From positions 1 through 64,000 of the forward strand of contig NZ_LXNG01000018.1 of assembly GCF_001642575.1 (NCBI RefSeq): a stretch of DNA of 64,000 bases, read 5' to 3'. The DNA comes from Xanthomonas floridensis. GTDB taxonomy: Bacteria > Pseudomonadota > Gammaproteobacteria > Xanthomonadales > Xanthomonadaceae. The position numbers and the translations under genes are program-made. Shown here piece by piece: positions 28,407 to 44,235 of this stretch; within the stretch, counting starts at the first letter, position 1; each line of letters starts with the position of its first letter. Under the pieces are notes generated by a model that was not told the DNA's origin, did no database searches, and worked only from the letters and a program-made list of their open reading frames with translations.

Positions 28407-29516
28407 ATGCAGCAGGAACAGCGCATCGATTCGTTGACCGGCATTCGCGGTCTTGCTGCTTTGCTTGTCGTCTACGCGCATCTGGCGGAAGAAAAATTCT
28501 TCACCGATACCCACCTGTTTCCCGGTGAAATGGGCGTTATGGTGTTCTTTACCCTGAGCGGGTTTCTGATGGCCTTTCTCTACGGAGAAAAAGACCCCAA
28601 TTACCCTTCGGTGGCGCGCTACGCCATCTCCAGGTTCTCGCGCATTGCGCCGGCCTACCTGACCGTCGTGCTGGCATCCTATGTGATCTACAACCTGGTC
28701 GATCCGCAGTTCGTCTACGCCATCAGCCACGACAACCTGCTACGCCATCTGCTGTTCTCCGGCAATGTGTCCGCACTGTGGAGCATTCCGCCGGAAGTGC
28801 AGTTCTATGTGATCTTCGTGGGCATCTGGTTTGCGCTGCGTGCCTTCCGCACCAGCAGCAATGTCACCTTGATGGTGGCGGTGCTCGGCACCGTCCTGAT
28901 GCTCATCGCCTACAGGGCACAGCTGCCCGGCACCTTTATCGGCTCCAAGATCCATTATTTCCTGGCCGGCGTGGTGTTCGGGCTGGTGCGCACCCGGGTT
29001 GGCGCCAGCGTCAACATGACTACCCTGGCGGTACTACAGGCTGGCGTCATCTGGCTGCTGCTTGCGGTCATCCTGGGCATTATCGATGTCGATCTCGGTT
29101 CCAAGCGCGAGCTTTACCTCACGCTGGAGACAGCCGGCTTCGCCGGCATCTTCGTGTTCCTGTTCTCCTTCGACACCGGGCTGAGCAAGCGTCTGCTCGG
29201 CAACCGCTTGATGATGCTCAGCGGCGAATGCAGTTTCTCGATGTATCTGCTCAATATTCCGATCATCTACGCCGCCCTGGTGGTCATGGATGGCCTGCCG
29301 CCAAGGCCAACCCTGGCCTTGCCGATCATCGCGATCACCATCGTGGCCGCCTGGACGATGTACCGCCTGATCGAACTGCCGGGAAATACCGTGCTACGCC
29401 GGCTCGGGACGTGGCTGTTGCTGCGTCCGCGCAGCGCGCCTGTCGTGCCGGTGGCCGCGATCAGTCCCGCCCCGCTGGCAACGGAACCGACGCCAGGCAC
29501 CACTCGACTGCCCTGA
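28407..29516 (+). CDS. Acyltransferase 3 family membrane protein
   Basis: The 369-residue polytopic protein belongs to the acyltransferase-3/OafA family, which O-acylates surface sugars or lipids. It opens with the typical RIDSLTGIRGLAALLVVYAHL, whose His near residue 25 is the likely catalytic residue. FFTLSGFLMAFLY and RFSRIAPAYL complete the signature. About ten hydrophobic segments follow. The last 30 residues are Pro/Ala-rich and cytoplasmic. It is preceded by a structured leader and has only a weak GAGAG ribosome site. The acceptor cannot be told; surface polysaccharide is likely. Confidence 0.88.
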   Translation: MQQEQRIDSLTGIRGLAALLVVYAHLAEEKFFTDTHLFPGEMGVMVFFTLSGFLMAFLYGEKDPNYPSVARYAISRFSRIAPAYLTVVLASYVIYNLVDPQFVYAISHDNLLRHLLFSGNVSALWSIPPEVQFYVIFVGIWFALRAFRTSSNVTLMVAVLGTVLMLIAYRAQLPGTFIGSKIHYFLAGVVFGLVRTRVGASVNMTTLAVLQAGVIWLLLAVILGIIDVDLGSKRELYLTLETAGFAGIFVFLFSFDTGLSKRLLGNRLMMLSGECSFSMYLLNIPIIYAALVVMDGLPPRPTLALPIIAITIVAAWTMYRLIELPGNTVLRRLGTWLLLRPRSAPVVPVAAISPAPLATEPTPGTTRLP

Positions 29517-29646
29517 AGCGACTGTATGCGTGCGGGATGGCGTCCTGACGCGCGTCCCCACGTGCGGCTTCCACGGTTCACGTCGATTGCCCTCAAGAAC
29601 GTTGCTGCCAGGCCGACAAGGTATGCAACGTTTCGAGGAATCTCCC

Positions 29647-30378
29647 ATGGGCATCCTGATCTACCTGGTGCCTGCATTCGCACTCTGGGCCCTGATCGCC
29701 ACCGCGCTGGCCTTTGTGCGCGGTCGGCAACTGCGTGCCGAGTCCGGGCAGTTGGCCAGCACCCAGGACAGCCTGGGCCGCTACCAGGCGGCCCTGTCGC
29801 AGCTGAAGGCACGCGCGGCCGCCAGCGCACTGGAGCTGGAATCGCTGCAGCGCAGCTACACCGTGCTCAAGCAGTCGTTGGAACAGCAGGAGCAGACCGC
29901 CGCCCAGCACGAAGACCCGGCCGCCAGCCAGGTCATCCCGGTAGTCATGGTGCAGCGGCTGGATATCGCCAACGAGATCGGCACGCTGTTCGCGCATGTC
30001 GCGCGCGTGGCGCGCAGCCTGCGCCGCTACAGCGCCTATAGCCGTGGCCACAGCGCGCCGGAGCCCAGTACTGCGCGGTACGACCTGCATTGGCTGGCGG
30101 ACTGCCTGCACAGCTTCGACCAGATCGGCCACGCACTGCTGCGCGGCAATATCGCTGCACTGATCACGGCCTGCCAGGATCTGCTGTCGATGTACGACCA
30201 CTATTTGAAGGACGGCTCCGGCTATAACAGCCGCGATACCTTCCAGCGGCTGAGCAGCGATGTGCCGCTGTCGGAAGCCACCGACGCCATCCGCTCGATC
30301 ATCGTCAAGGCGACGCTGGCGCAGGATGTGCAGGACGCGGTGCAGGACGATGCGGTGGCGGCGGCCAGCACGGGCTGA
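29647..30378 (+). CDS. Hypothetical membrane-anchored coiled-coil protein
   Basis: I do not recognise this 243-residue protein. It has one N-terminal transmembrane helix (about 3-22, ILIYLVPAFALWALIATALAF) and a predicted coiled coil (about 30-90, rich in Gln, Leu, Glu and Ala). The C-terminal part is helical (RRYSAYSRGHSAPEPSTARY ... LLSMYDHYLKDG) without a known motif. ATG 29647 is chosen because GAGG precedes it and the helix then starts at residue 3. It follows the acyltransferase by 130 bases on the same strand. A GGGAATC repeat array begins at its stop codon. Confidence 0.7.
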   Translation: MGILIYLVPAFALWALIATALAFVRGRQLRAESGQLASTQDSLGRYQAALSQLKARAAASALELESLQRSYTVLKQSLEQQEQTAAQHEDPAASQVIPVVMVQRLDIANEIGTLFAHVARVARSLRRYSAYSRGHSAPEPSTARYDLHWLADCLHSFDQIGHALLRGNIAALITACQDLLSMYDHYLKDGSGYNSRDTFQRLSSDVPLSEATDAIRSIIVKATLAQDVQDAVQDDAVAAASTG

Positions 30379-30417
30379 ATCGGGAATCGGGAATCGGGAA
30401 TCGGGAATCGGGAATCG
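30378..30417 (+). repeat. GGGAATC heptamer array
   Basis: Five to six near-perfect GGGAATC units start at the last base of the stop codon of the preceding gene. The position relative to the upstream stop is the same as in the array at 19600. Confidence 0.9.
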
Positions 30418-30496
30418 TAAGAGCGTGTGTGCCGCTAACTGTGCAGTCAACGCGTGCGCTTGGATGGGGGGCCTTCAAGCCGCGCTTCGCTGGCGC

Positions 30497-30530
30497 AACA
30501 AAAACGCGCCGTTATCGGCGCGTTTTTGTT
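30497..30530. terminator. Bidirectional rho-independent terminator
   Basis: AACAAAAACGCGCCG and its complement CGGCGCGTTTTTGTT flank a short TTAT-containing loop. There are T runs on both strands. It serves gcd (leftward) and the rightward gene before it. Confidence 0.85.
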
Positions 30531-30543
30531 TGTGCGTCCAGCA

Positions 30544-32994
30544 CTAATGTTGCGGTAAGGCATAGGCGATCAACGCGTCGCCTGCCGGGGTTTCCATGAA
30601 GTGGTGGCCGCCGGCCATGATCACCAGGTACTCGCGGCCGCCATAGGAATACACCATCGGGTTGGCCTGCCCGCCGGCCGGCAGCTTGGCATGCCAGAGC
30701 TCCTTGCCGGTGGCCAGGTCGATGGCACGAATCAGGTCGTCGGTGGCTGCGGCGATGAAGATCAGCCCGCCCGCAGTGACTACCGAACCACCGTTGTTGG
30801 GCGTGCCGATCTCGATCGGCAGGCCGGAGCGGATGCCGAACGGGCCATTGCCACGCGCACTGCCGAACGGGCGATCCCACAACGTCTTGCCGCTGGCCAG
30901 GTCGATGGCGCGGATGCCGCCATACGGCGGTTCCTTGCACAACAGCTTGGTAAACGGCAGTCGCCAGCCGGCGTTGACGTTGATCGCATACGGCGTGCCG
31001 GCCTGCGGATCGCCCGCGCCTTCTGCACCACCGGCATCGCTGCGCACCTGGTCGCGCGGTGCCCAGCCCAGCTTGTCGGCCTTGGCGCGTGGAACCAACA
31101 GGTTGTAGTTCGGCATGTCGTTGTAATTGGCCACGACCACGCCGCGCTGCGGGTCCACCGCCACGCTGCCCCAGTCCGAACCACCGTTGTAACCGGGGTA
31201 TTCGATCGAATGCCGGTCCGCTTCTGGCGGCGTGTAGATGCCCTTGTAGCTGGCGGCGCGGAACTGGATACGGCACACCAATTGGTCGATCGGGGTCATG
31301 CCCCACATATCGCGCTCGGTCAGATCCGGCTTGCGCAGCGTGTGATACAGCGAAAACGGCTGGGTCTTTGCGCGCATCTGCGGCTCGACCCCACCAGCGG
31401 GCACCGCACGTTCTTCCACGCCAACCAGCGGCTTGCCGGTGCGTCGATCCAGCACATACAACTCACCCTGCTTGCTCGGCAGCAAGACCGCCGGCACGTT
31501 GACGCCATCCTTCGGGAAGTCGATCAGGCTCGGCTGCGACCCCAGGTCGTAATCCCAGGCATCGATATGGGTGGTCTGGAAATTCCACACCGGTTTGCCG
31601 ATAGTGACATCCAGCGCCACCAGCGAGGTGGCGTAACGATTCTCCTGCGGCGTACGCGAGCTGCTCCAGTAATCGGCGGTGGAGTTGCCCATCGGCAGGT
31701 ACACATAGCCCAGCTGCTCGTCCGCAGCGGCGGTGGTCCACATATTGGGCGTACCACGCGTCCAGGTCTGTCCCGGCGGCGGTGCGCCATTCCAGTCCGG
31801 GTGGGTCATGTCCCAGGCCCAGCGCAGTTTGCCGGTGATCGCGTCGAAACCTTCGATCACACCGGAGGGTTCGTAGCGCTTCTGACCATCGAGCACCTGA
31901 TGGCCAGTGACCACCACGCCGCGCACGATGGCCGGCGGCGAATTGATCGACACGTAGCCCGGCGGGGTCTCGCCCATACCCGCGGTGATATCGACCTGGC
32001 CATTGCTGCCGAAGTCCGGGCACAGTTGACCGCTACGTGCATCCAGCGCAATCAGGCGCCCATCCAGCGTGCCTTCGATCACGCGCGTGCGGCACAACGC
32101 CGAAGCGGCGGTTGCGGCCACCGCCGGCACCTCGTAATACGACACGCCACGGCACGCGGCGGTATATGGAATCGCCTCGTCCTTGACCCTGGGGTCGTAG
32201 CGCCAGCGCTGCTTGCCGCTGGACGCATCCAGCGCGATTACCTGGTTGCGCGCAGTACACAGGTACAGGCTGTCGCCTACCTTCAACGGGGTGGTTTCCG
32301 CGCCCCAGCGCTTGCTAGGCAGATCACCGGTGTGGAAGACCCACGCTTGCTCCAGCTGTGCGACGTTGTCGCGGTTGATCTGTTGCAGCGGCGAATAGCG
32401 CTGGCCTGCCTGGCTACGCCCGTATGCGGCCCAATCGCCATCGGCGGGCGCGTTGGCCGGTTGCACATCGTGTGCGGCAGACGCTGCCGGCGCACTGCGA
32501 TTGACCAGGCCACCGACCATCCCTGCAGCATGCGTCAACGCGCCATCAGCCTCGGTCACGCCGTGCGGCATGAACGCAAGCGCGAACGCGACCACAAACA
32601 CGGCCGCCAGCACACCCGCCACGCTGCGCGACACCGCGCGCGATACCGGGCGTTGCAGCTTGGGCAGCAGCAGCGCAAGCACCAACGCCAGGCCAACGAT
32701 CAGGCCCAGGCGCGGCACCCAACGCCAGTAATCGCTGCCGGACTCCCACCAGGTCCACAGCAGCGAGCCAGCCACCACGGCCGCAAACCACCACGCGCCC
32801 GCGTTGCGGCCACGGAACAGCAACACGCCTGAAATCAGCATCGCCGCACCCGCCGGTGCGTAATACCAGGAGCCACCCAGCGCGGCCAACCACACGCCAC
32901 CGGACAGCAACACCGCGCCCAGCACGGCAATCACGCCTCCCAGGATCGCAAGCGCCCAATGGCCGCGACCGGAAGGACGATCCACATTCGTCAT
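30544..32994 (-). CDS. gcd: Membrane-bound PQQ-dependent glucose dehydrogenase
   Basis: The enzyme oxidises glucose to gluconolactone in the periplasm and passes electrons to ubiquinone. The 816-residue protein has five membrane helices in the first 150 residues. An eight-bladed PQQ propeller follows (from about 190: GDWAAYGRSQAGQRYSPLQQI, several DAxxGKxxW blade repeats, TTHIDAWDYDLGSQP near residue 480, and the C-terminal GGREYLVIMAGGHHFMETP). It could be a glucose/quinate-type quinoprotein with another sugar or cyclic alcohol as substrate; size and helices favour glucose. It stands alone between two terminators. Confidence 0.9.
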   Translation of the reverse strand: MTNVDRPSGRGHWALAILGGVIAVLGAVLLSGGVWLAALGGSWYYAPAGAAMLISGVLLFRGRNAGAWWFAAVVAGSLLWTWWESGSDYWRWVPRLGLIVGLALVLALLLPKLQRPVSRAVSRSVAGVLAAVFVVAFALAFMPHGVTEADGALTHAAGMVGGLVNRSAPAASAAHDVQPANAPADGDWAAYGRSQAGQRYSPLQQINRDNVAQLEQAWVFHTGDLPSKRWGAETTPLKVGDSLYLCTARNQVIALDASSGKQRWRYDPRVKDEAIPYTAACRGVSYYEVPAVAATAASALCRTRVIEGTLDGRLIALDARSGQLCPDFGSNGQVDITAGMGETPPGYVSINSPPAIVRGVVVTGHQVLDGQKRYEPSGVIEGFDAITGKLRWAWDMTHPDWNGAPPPGQTWTRGTPNMWTTAAADEQLGYVYLPMGNSTADYWSSSRTPQENRYATSLVALDVTIGKPVWNFQTTHIDAWDYDLGSQPSLIDFPKDGVNVPAVLLPSKQGELYVLDRRTGKPLVGVEERAVPAGGVEPQMRAKTQPFSLYHTLRKPDLTERDMWGMTPIDQLVCRIQFRAASYKGIYTPPEADRHSIEYPGYNGGSDWGSVAVDPQRGVVVANYNDMPNYNLLVPRAKADKLGWAPRDQVRSDAGGAEGAGDPQAGTPYAINVNAGWRLPFTKLLCKEPPYGGIRAIDLASGKTLWDRPFGSARGNGPFGIRSGLPIEIGTPNNGGSVVTAGGLIFIAAATDDLIRAIDLATGKELWHAKLPAGGQANPMVYSYGGREYLVIMAGGHHFMETPAGDALIAYALPQH

Positions 32995-33162
32995 CAGTTG
33001 TTCCTCTTCGACTCAGCGGCAACGCAACGCCGCCGCACCGCCACTTACCTTCGACCTGCAACGGTGAAAACACCGCGTTTTTCGAGGGGATTGCGCTTAA
33101 ACACTGCGTTGCACATGTCATCGCCTGCAATAAACCAAGCGCACAACAAAAACGCCTGCAAT

Positions 33163-33191
33163 AAAAAACGCCGGCTTTGCCGGCGTTTTTT
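33163..33191. terminator. Bidirectional rho-independent terminator after gyrA
   Basis: AAAAAACGCCGGC, loop TTT, GCCGGCGTTTTTT forms a stem with T runs on both strands. It lies 29 bases after the gyrA stop, where transcripts from the left could also end. Confidence 0.9.
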
Positions 33192-33219
33192 GTTCAACTG
33201 CAGCGATGGCGCTACCCGA

Positions 33220-35928
<2,709 letters not shown>

Positions 35929-36137
35929 TCGGGTTCCGTAAGTGAGGTGGCGGGCGAGCCGGAAAGCCGCGTCGGGGGCGCCTTGGTGACAGGCTGCCGA
36001 CCCCACGCTCCCGCCGATCGATTCAAGCGCCGGATTGTACCATGAAGGGACAGCCGGATGCCGCCGGTTTAGCGGCCAGAAACAAGCACTTGCGGGACTT
36101 TACGCGACGTTTGCGGCGTCCCGCCCCGGCGCCGGGC

Positions 36138-37202
36138 TCAGCTGCCGAACGCGGCCTGCATGCGCCCCTGGTCGGGCTGCTCGATTACCCCGCGTTCGGT
36201 GACGATGGCATCGATCAGACTGCCCGGGGTGACGTCGAATACCGGATTCCAGGCATGGATGCCCTCGGCCACCGTACGCACCCCGCCCACGCCGAACAAT
36301 TCGCCTGGATCGCGCTGCTCGATCTCGATCTGGTCGCCGTCCACGGTGGCCATGTCCACCGTAGACGAGGGCGCCACCACCATGAACTTGACCCCGTGGT
36401 GGCGGGCGGCGATGGCGAGTTGGTAAGTGCCGATCTTGTTGGCGGTATCGCCGTTGGCGCAGATACGGTCCGCACCGACGATCACCCACTGCACCAGACC
36501 GGATTTCATCAAGTGCGCGGCCGCCGAATCGGCGATCAGGGTGGCATCGATGCCGTCCTGCTGCAGTTCCCACACGGTCAGGCGCGCGCCCTGCAGCCAG
36601 GGGCGGGTTTCGCCGGCAAACACCTTGGCAATGCGTTGCTGCGCCATGCCGGCGCGGATCACGCCCAGCGCAGTGCCGAAACCGGCGGTGGCCAGCGAGC
36701 CGGTGTTGCAGTGGGTCAACACGCCGCTACCCGGGGCGATCAGCCCGGCACCGAGCGCGCCCATGTGGCGATTGGCGGCCAGGTCTTCATCGGCGATGGC
36801 CTGCGCTTCGCGTGCGAGCACCGCGCGCCAGTCGGCACCGGCTACGCCCAATACCCGGCGCATGCGCATCAATGCCCAGGCCAGGTTGACCGCGGTCGGG
36901 CGCGCGGCGTTGAGCCGCAACAGCGCCGGTTCGAGTTTCTGCAGAGCCGCACTGCCATCGTCGGCCTCGATGTCGCGCGCCGCCAGCACCACGCCCCACC
37001 CGGCTGCGATACCGATTGCCGGCGCGCCGCGAACGGCCAGCGAATGGATGGCCTCGGCCACGGCATCGCTGCTCTCGCAACGCACATGCTCCACCACGAA
37101 AGGCAGCTTGCGTTGGTCGAGCAATTCCAGGGCATCGCCGGTCCACAACAGGGGGCGAATGTGGTCGTAGCGGGCGTAATCGATATGGGCGCTGTCGTTC
37201 AT
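36138..37202 (-). CDS. mtnA: Methylthioribose-1-phosphate isomerase
   Basis: MtnA opens the ring of 5-methylthioribose-1-phosphate in methionine salvage. The 354-residue protein of the eIF2B-like family carries the two catalytic residues: Cys in [13 protein letters not shown] and Asp in [24 protein letters not shown] near residue 58 is the typical early motif. It lies 209 bases after gyrA on the same strand. No other mtn genes are in the window. Confidence 0.95.
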   Translation of the reverse strand: MNDSAHIDYARYDHIRPLLWTGDALELLDQRKLPFVVEHVRCESSDAVAEAIHSLAVRGAPAIGIAAGWGVVLAARDIEADDGSAALQKLEPALLRLNAARPTAVNLAWALMRMRRVLGVAGADWRAVLAREAQAIADEDLAANRHMGALGAGLIAPGSGVLTHCNTGSLATAGFGTALGVIRAGMAQQRIAKVFAGETRPWLQGARLTVWELQQDGIDATLIADSAAAHLMKSGLVQWVIVGADRICANGDTANKIGTYQLAIAARHHGVKFMVVAPSSTVDMATVDGDQIEIEQRDPGELFGVGGVRTVAEGIHAWNPVFDVTPGSLIDAIVTERGVIEQPDQGRMQAAFGS

Positions 37203-37307
37203 GCCCCTATTGTAAGGCGCGCGGGCAGCCCAGTCAGTGGACCGGCATTGCTTAGCCCGTCGTCCTGGTGCAGCAAAGCGTCACGTGCAAGAGCCTGGTT
37301 GATCGAG

Positions 37308-37416
37308 GGTGCGGTGCCCTCGCCGCTCGCGGGACACGTCGCAAGTACGTCCATACAGGCTCGGTGGCGGTATCCATGCCGCCACACGGTCACACAATCG
37401 GCGAGGGCACCGCACC
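37308..37416. repeat. 109-bp intergenic palindromic element
   Basis: Perfect 17-bp inverted arms (GGTGCGGTGCCCTCGCC 37308-37324 and GGCGAGGGCACCGCACC 37400-37416) enclose a smaller inner hairpin (GTGGCGG/CCGCCAC). It looks like a dispersed Xanthomonas intergenic repeat rather than a gene. Confidence 0.7.
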
Positions 37417-37713
37417 AGACGGTTGGCTGGTGGTTTTGTTGAAGAGCGAGGAGCGCGTCGCGGCTTGTCGATTGCTTGTTGAACACCACGCACGCCGACC
37501 GTCGCGACTGGTCCTTGCCCGCTCACCGTCGCGAGACCTTGAGCAGCATGGATGCCGCGCCAGAACCTCCAGGGATGGATTCACGGCGTGTCCTGCGATG
37601 GTGGGCAAGGGCCCTGCAGCCAGAACCGCAGAGCAACCGCCGCGCGGCGAAGACCTGAATCCTCCGTCCAGCAATAGACCGGCGCCTGCTAGCGCAGCAG
37701 CCCTGTCAGTCGC
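37417..37713. other. Gene-free stretch, likely part of a dispersed repeat
   Basis: Frames here (for example around 37540-37660) read Arg/Pro/Ala-rich sequence with no domain character. I think this belongs to the same Xanthomonas intergenic repeat family as the palindrome just before it, but that is from memory. Confidence 0.4.
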
Positions 37714-38397
37714 TCAGTCGACGATGAACTCGGCGCGGCAACCGTCGTTGACCCACACCCCATCGCGGCTCCAGCCCCAGGTCTGGCCTTCCACGCACGG
37801 GGTTTTGGACATCTGCCGGCCCAGTCGCACGGCACGTTCCACCGACACCCCGCAGGTGCGCCGCGCGCTCTTCTTCGACTCGCAGGTGACCATGCGCGGC
37901 ATGGCCACGAAGCCGGAGCCATCTTCGGCACCAACCTCGAATTCGCCGTCGCAGCCGCGCGATACCCAAATCTCGTTACGGCGCGTTCCCCAGGTGCGGC
38001 CTTCCTTGCACGGCCACATCGAGCGCTGGCGCAGCAGCCGCACCGGCGCGCCACGCAGTACCACTGGACACACCACCTTGCCGCCATTGGAATCGCAGCG
38101 CACCACCCGGCGCATCACGGTGGCCGTGGGCGCGCTGCTGGCGAATTCGGCACGGCAGCCCTGCTCCACCCACACGCCCTCGCGGTCGACATCCCATTCG
38201 CTGCCACGGATGCAGCTGGTCTCGGACAGCTGGCGCACCAGCTGCACACCGCTGGCCACTGCCATTGGGCAATGCACGCGCGCCATGTCCTTGGACTCGC
38301 AGCGCACCACGCCGGAGCCGCGATCCGCAGCGCGTGCGTCGGCGAGCATCAGCAGCGGCAAGCACCACAGACCGCATAAGCTGATCAGCCACTTCAT
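37714..38397 (-). CDS. DUF3011 family secreted protein
   Basis: The 227-residue protein has a signal peptide (MKWLISLCGLWCLPLLMLADARA) and three tandem repeats of about 65 residues. Each has the pattern V-x-C-E/D-S, then C-P/G-V, a QxSxxxC element, and W-G-x(5)-I/V-W-V-x-x-G-C-x-x-E-F. This is the DUF3011 repeat, with conserved cysteines likely to form disulfides in the periplasm. The function is unknown. ATG 38397 is chosen because it begins the signal peptide. Confidence 0.85.
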   Translation of the reverse strand: MKWLISLCGLWCLPLLMLADARAADRGSGVVRCESKDMARVHCPMAVASGVQLVRQLSETSCIRGSEWDVDREGVWVEQGCRAEFASSAPTATVMRRVVRCDSNGGKVVCPVVLRGAPVRLLRQRSMWPCKEGRTWGTRRNEIWVSRGCDGEFEVGAEDGSGFVAMPRMVTCESKKSARRTCGVSVERAVRLGRQMSKTPCVEGQTWGWSRDGVWVNDGCRAEFIVD

Positions 38398-38671
38398 GCC
38401 AACAATCCTCACCCCGAAACGATGTACGTCGCGCCCCCGTTGGACGTGAAGATGAGAGCACCATCGATGTGAAGATAGCAATACGGTGGGCATGACAAGG
38501 CCGTGGCAACCCGGCGTGGCCAGCCTGCGCACGGCGAAGTATCAACTGCAGTATTTGGTGCGAGGCAGTCGTTGAGCTACGGGCGCGCAGGTCCCGGCGC
38601 GGAGTTGCCCCTGCGGCCCAGGATGCAGTGCGCAGCGTAAGCGTTCGCGCTGGCCGCGCTGCCGGCGCGCC

Positions 38672-42165
<3,494 letters not shown>

Positions 42166-42465
42166 CTAACGGGCCATGCCGGTGCACAAGCGGCGGCTGC
42201 GCACGTTGCCCCAGGGTCTTCGGCGCCGACTCACCGGGATGGCGATGACTGAGCGCAGGCTGGTCGCCCTGCCGCCGCCGCAAGCCTGACCGGCATGGGC
42301 ACGACGCATTGCCGGCAGGCAACACGCCCAATTTGCCACTGCCAACAGCCCGACGCCTCTGCCATCGCCGCAAAAGCCGGGTGGTCAGGAGATTTCCCGA
42401 TAGGCAGAGCGCCCCAAACCCGCTAGCGTGGCGCCCTCTTTGCCCTGTCCGTCTGGAGCTCACCC

Positions 42466-43590
42466 GTGTCGTTGCCCGTCTCGCGCCGTTCGTTTCTCAG
42501 CCTCGCCACGTCCGGCGTGGCGGTGTCCGCACTGGGGCTGACGTCGCCGGCCGAGGCAGCCCGCAAACGCGCAGCCGCGCCTGCCGCCCCCGGCGTCGCC
42601 CCGGCCTCCGGCACGGTGTACCTCAACTACAACGAACATCCGCTCGGCCCCTCGCCTGCCGCCCTGGACGCAGCAACGCGGTCGCTGGCGCGTGCTGGCC
42701 GCTATCAGTTCGAGATGGAGCAGGATCTGCGCAACCTGATGGCCGGCGAATTGCAGCTGCCGAACGATCACATCGCGTTCTTCCCAGGCTCCAGCGACCC
42801 GTTGAACCGCACCGGGTCGCTGTTCACCTCGCCACGCGCAGGCCTGGTCATTGCCGACCCGACCTTCGAAGCACTGGCCGATGTCGCCACCGCGCATGGC
42901 GCACCCGTGCGCCGTGTGCCCTTGCGTGCCGATGGTGCGCACGACGTCAAGGCAATGGCCAAGGCCGATCCAACCGCCGGCCTGATTTACGTGTGCAACC
43001 CCAACAATCCCACCGGTTCGATAACTCCGCGTGCAGACATCGAATGGCTGCTGGTCAACAAACCGGCCGGCGCCGTGCTGGTGGTCGACGAGGCCTATAT
43101 CCAGTACAGCAACGAGACCTCGGCGGTGGACCTGGTGCGTCAGCGCCAGGACCTGATCGTGCTGCGCACGTTTTCCAAGCTGTACGGCATGGCCGGCCTG
43201 CGCCTGGGCGCGGCCATCGCCGCTCCGGGGCTGCTGAGCAAGCTCGCCACGCTGGGTGGCAACCCGCTGCCGGTGCCCGCCATGGCGGCCGGCATCGCCA
43301 GCCTGCGCGACCCATTGCTGGTGCAGACCCGGCGCGCCGAGAACGCGCGCGTGCGCGAGGACACCATCGCCTGGCTCAAGGGCAAGGGCTACACCTGCCT
43401 GCCGTCGCAGGCCAACTGCTTTGTGGTGGACATCAAGCGTGATGCCAAGGTGTTCGCCGACTCGATGCAGAAGCAGGGCGTCATCGTTGGACGCAGCTGG
43501 CCGATCTGGCCCAAGCGCGTGCGCGTGACTGTGGGCACCGAGGCGGAAATGCTGCGCTTCCGCGAGGCGTTCGCCAAAGCCAAACGCTAG
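42466..43590 (+). CDS. Tat-exported PLP-dependent aminotransferase (HisC-like)
   Basis: The 374-residue protein starts with a twin-arginine signal (SRRSFLSLATSGVAVSALGL). A class I/II fold like histidinol-phosphate aminotransferase follows: YLNYNEHPLGPSPAAL, CNPNNPTG, VVDEAYIQYS, and the PLP lysine in RTFSKLYGMAGLRLG. The signal implies a periplasmic enzyme, unusual for this family; the substrate is unknown. GTG 42466 is used because the Tat motif follows directly. It interrupts the leftward smc-zipA-ligA order on the opposite strand. Confidence 0.88.
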   Translation: MSLPVSRRSFLSLATSGVAVSALGLTSPAEAARKRAAAPAAPGVAPASGTVYLNYNEHPLGPSPAALDAATRSLARAGRYQFEMEQDLRNLMAGELQLPNDHIAFFPGSSDPLNRTGSLFTSPRAGLVIADPTFEALADVATAHGAPVRRVPLRADGAHDVKAMAKADPTAGLIYVCNPNNPTGSITPRADIEWLLVNKPAGAVLVVDEAYIQYSNETSAVDLVRQRQDLIVLRTFSKLYGMAGLRLGAAIAAPGLLSKLATLGGNPLPVPAMAAGIASLRDPLLVQTRRAENARVREDTIAWLKGKGYTCLPSQANCFVVDIKRDAKVFADSMQKQGVIVGRSWPIWPKRVRVTVGTEAEMLRFREAFAKAKR

Positions 43591-43734
43591 CCCTTCTCCC
43601 ATCGGGACATGGTCCTGCTTCATGGGAGCGAAGGTGCCCCGTAGGGGCGGATGAGAGTGCGCCTCGGGAATCTGCCAGCGTCTGTCATGGCAAACGCGTC
43701 GCCACGCGCCGTCAGCATTGAATCACCGACTGCT

Positions 43735-43870
43735 CCGCTGCCACGCCCCGTACCCTCACCCCACCCCCTGCTCCGCGCCCCGGCTCGCGCTTGCGGCGCG
43801 GAAGCTCAAAGGCCCGGGCGCCTACGGCGCGAGAGCCGTGCCTTCTCGCCCCGCGGGGAGAGGGGCTTTA
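43735..43870. repeat. Xanthomonas-type intergenic repeat with C/G-rich palindromes
   Basis: The stretch contains CTCACCCCACCCC, CTCGCCCCGCGGGGAGAG and short GC palindromes. It resembles the region at 50380-50667. The repeat extends into the 3' end of the small membrane-protein gene. Confidence 0.6.
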
Positions 43871-44226
43871 GCGCGCAGCGTGCGCCGGATCCACAGGTAG
43901 CTGATCACAAACGTCAGCAGCATCGAGCCGGCATTCCACAGCAGCAGCTCGCGCAGCATCGGCGTGCCGTGCAGGAGATGCGTGTAATAGCGGGAATCGA
44001 ACAGCGCGATCGCGTGCGGCATGAATACGCCGATGAATGGCGTTGGCACCGGCGCGACCAGTGCGGTGATCGCGAGCGCAAAGCCGCCCACAACCCAGGG
44101 CGAGTTACGCGGCCGCTTGCGCAGGCGCGCGGCGATCACCGAAAAGATCCACAGCAGCGGCATCGCCAGGATCGCCCACAGCACCGACAGCAACGCCACC
44201 GCCAACACGCCCTGCAGGCTCAGCAT
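43822..44226 (-). CDS. Small hypothetical membrane protein
   Basis: I do not recognise this 134-residue protein. It has three transmembrane segments (about 5-32, 45-66 and 93-113). It starts 9 bases after the zipA stop on the same strand, so it is probably the third gene of smc-zipA. The last 17 or so residues (AKAPLPAGREGTALAP) come from the intergenic repeat and are probably not conserved. Confidence 0.7.
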   Translation of the reverse strand: MLSLQGVLAVALLSVLWAILAMPLLWIFSVIAARLRKRPRNSPWVVGGFALAITALVAPVPTPFIGVFMPHAIALFDSRYYTHLLHGTPMLRELLLWNAGSMLLTFVISYLWIRRTLRAKAPLPAGREGTALAP

Positions 44227-44235
44227 GGGCTCAAC

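Noticed and set aside
30601-32832. 743-codon rightward frame opposite gcd
   Set aside because: Antisense shadow of a well-supported quinoprotein gene.
37268-38449. Long rightward frame through the palindrome and DUF3011 gene
   Set aside because: It is antisense to a gene with a signal peptide and clear repeats; its own translation has no domain.
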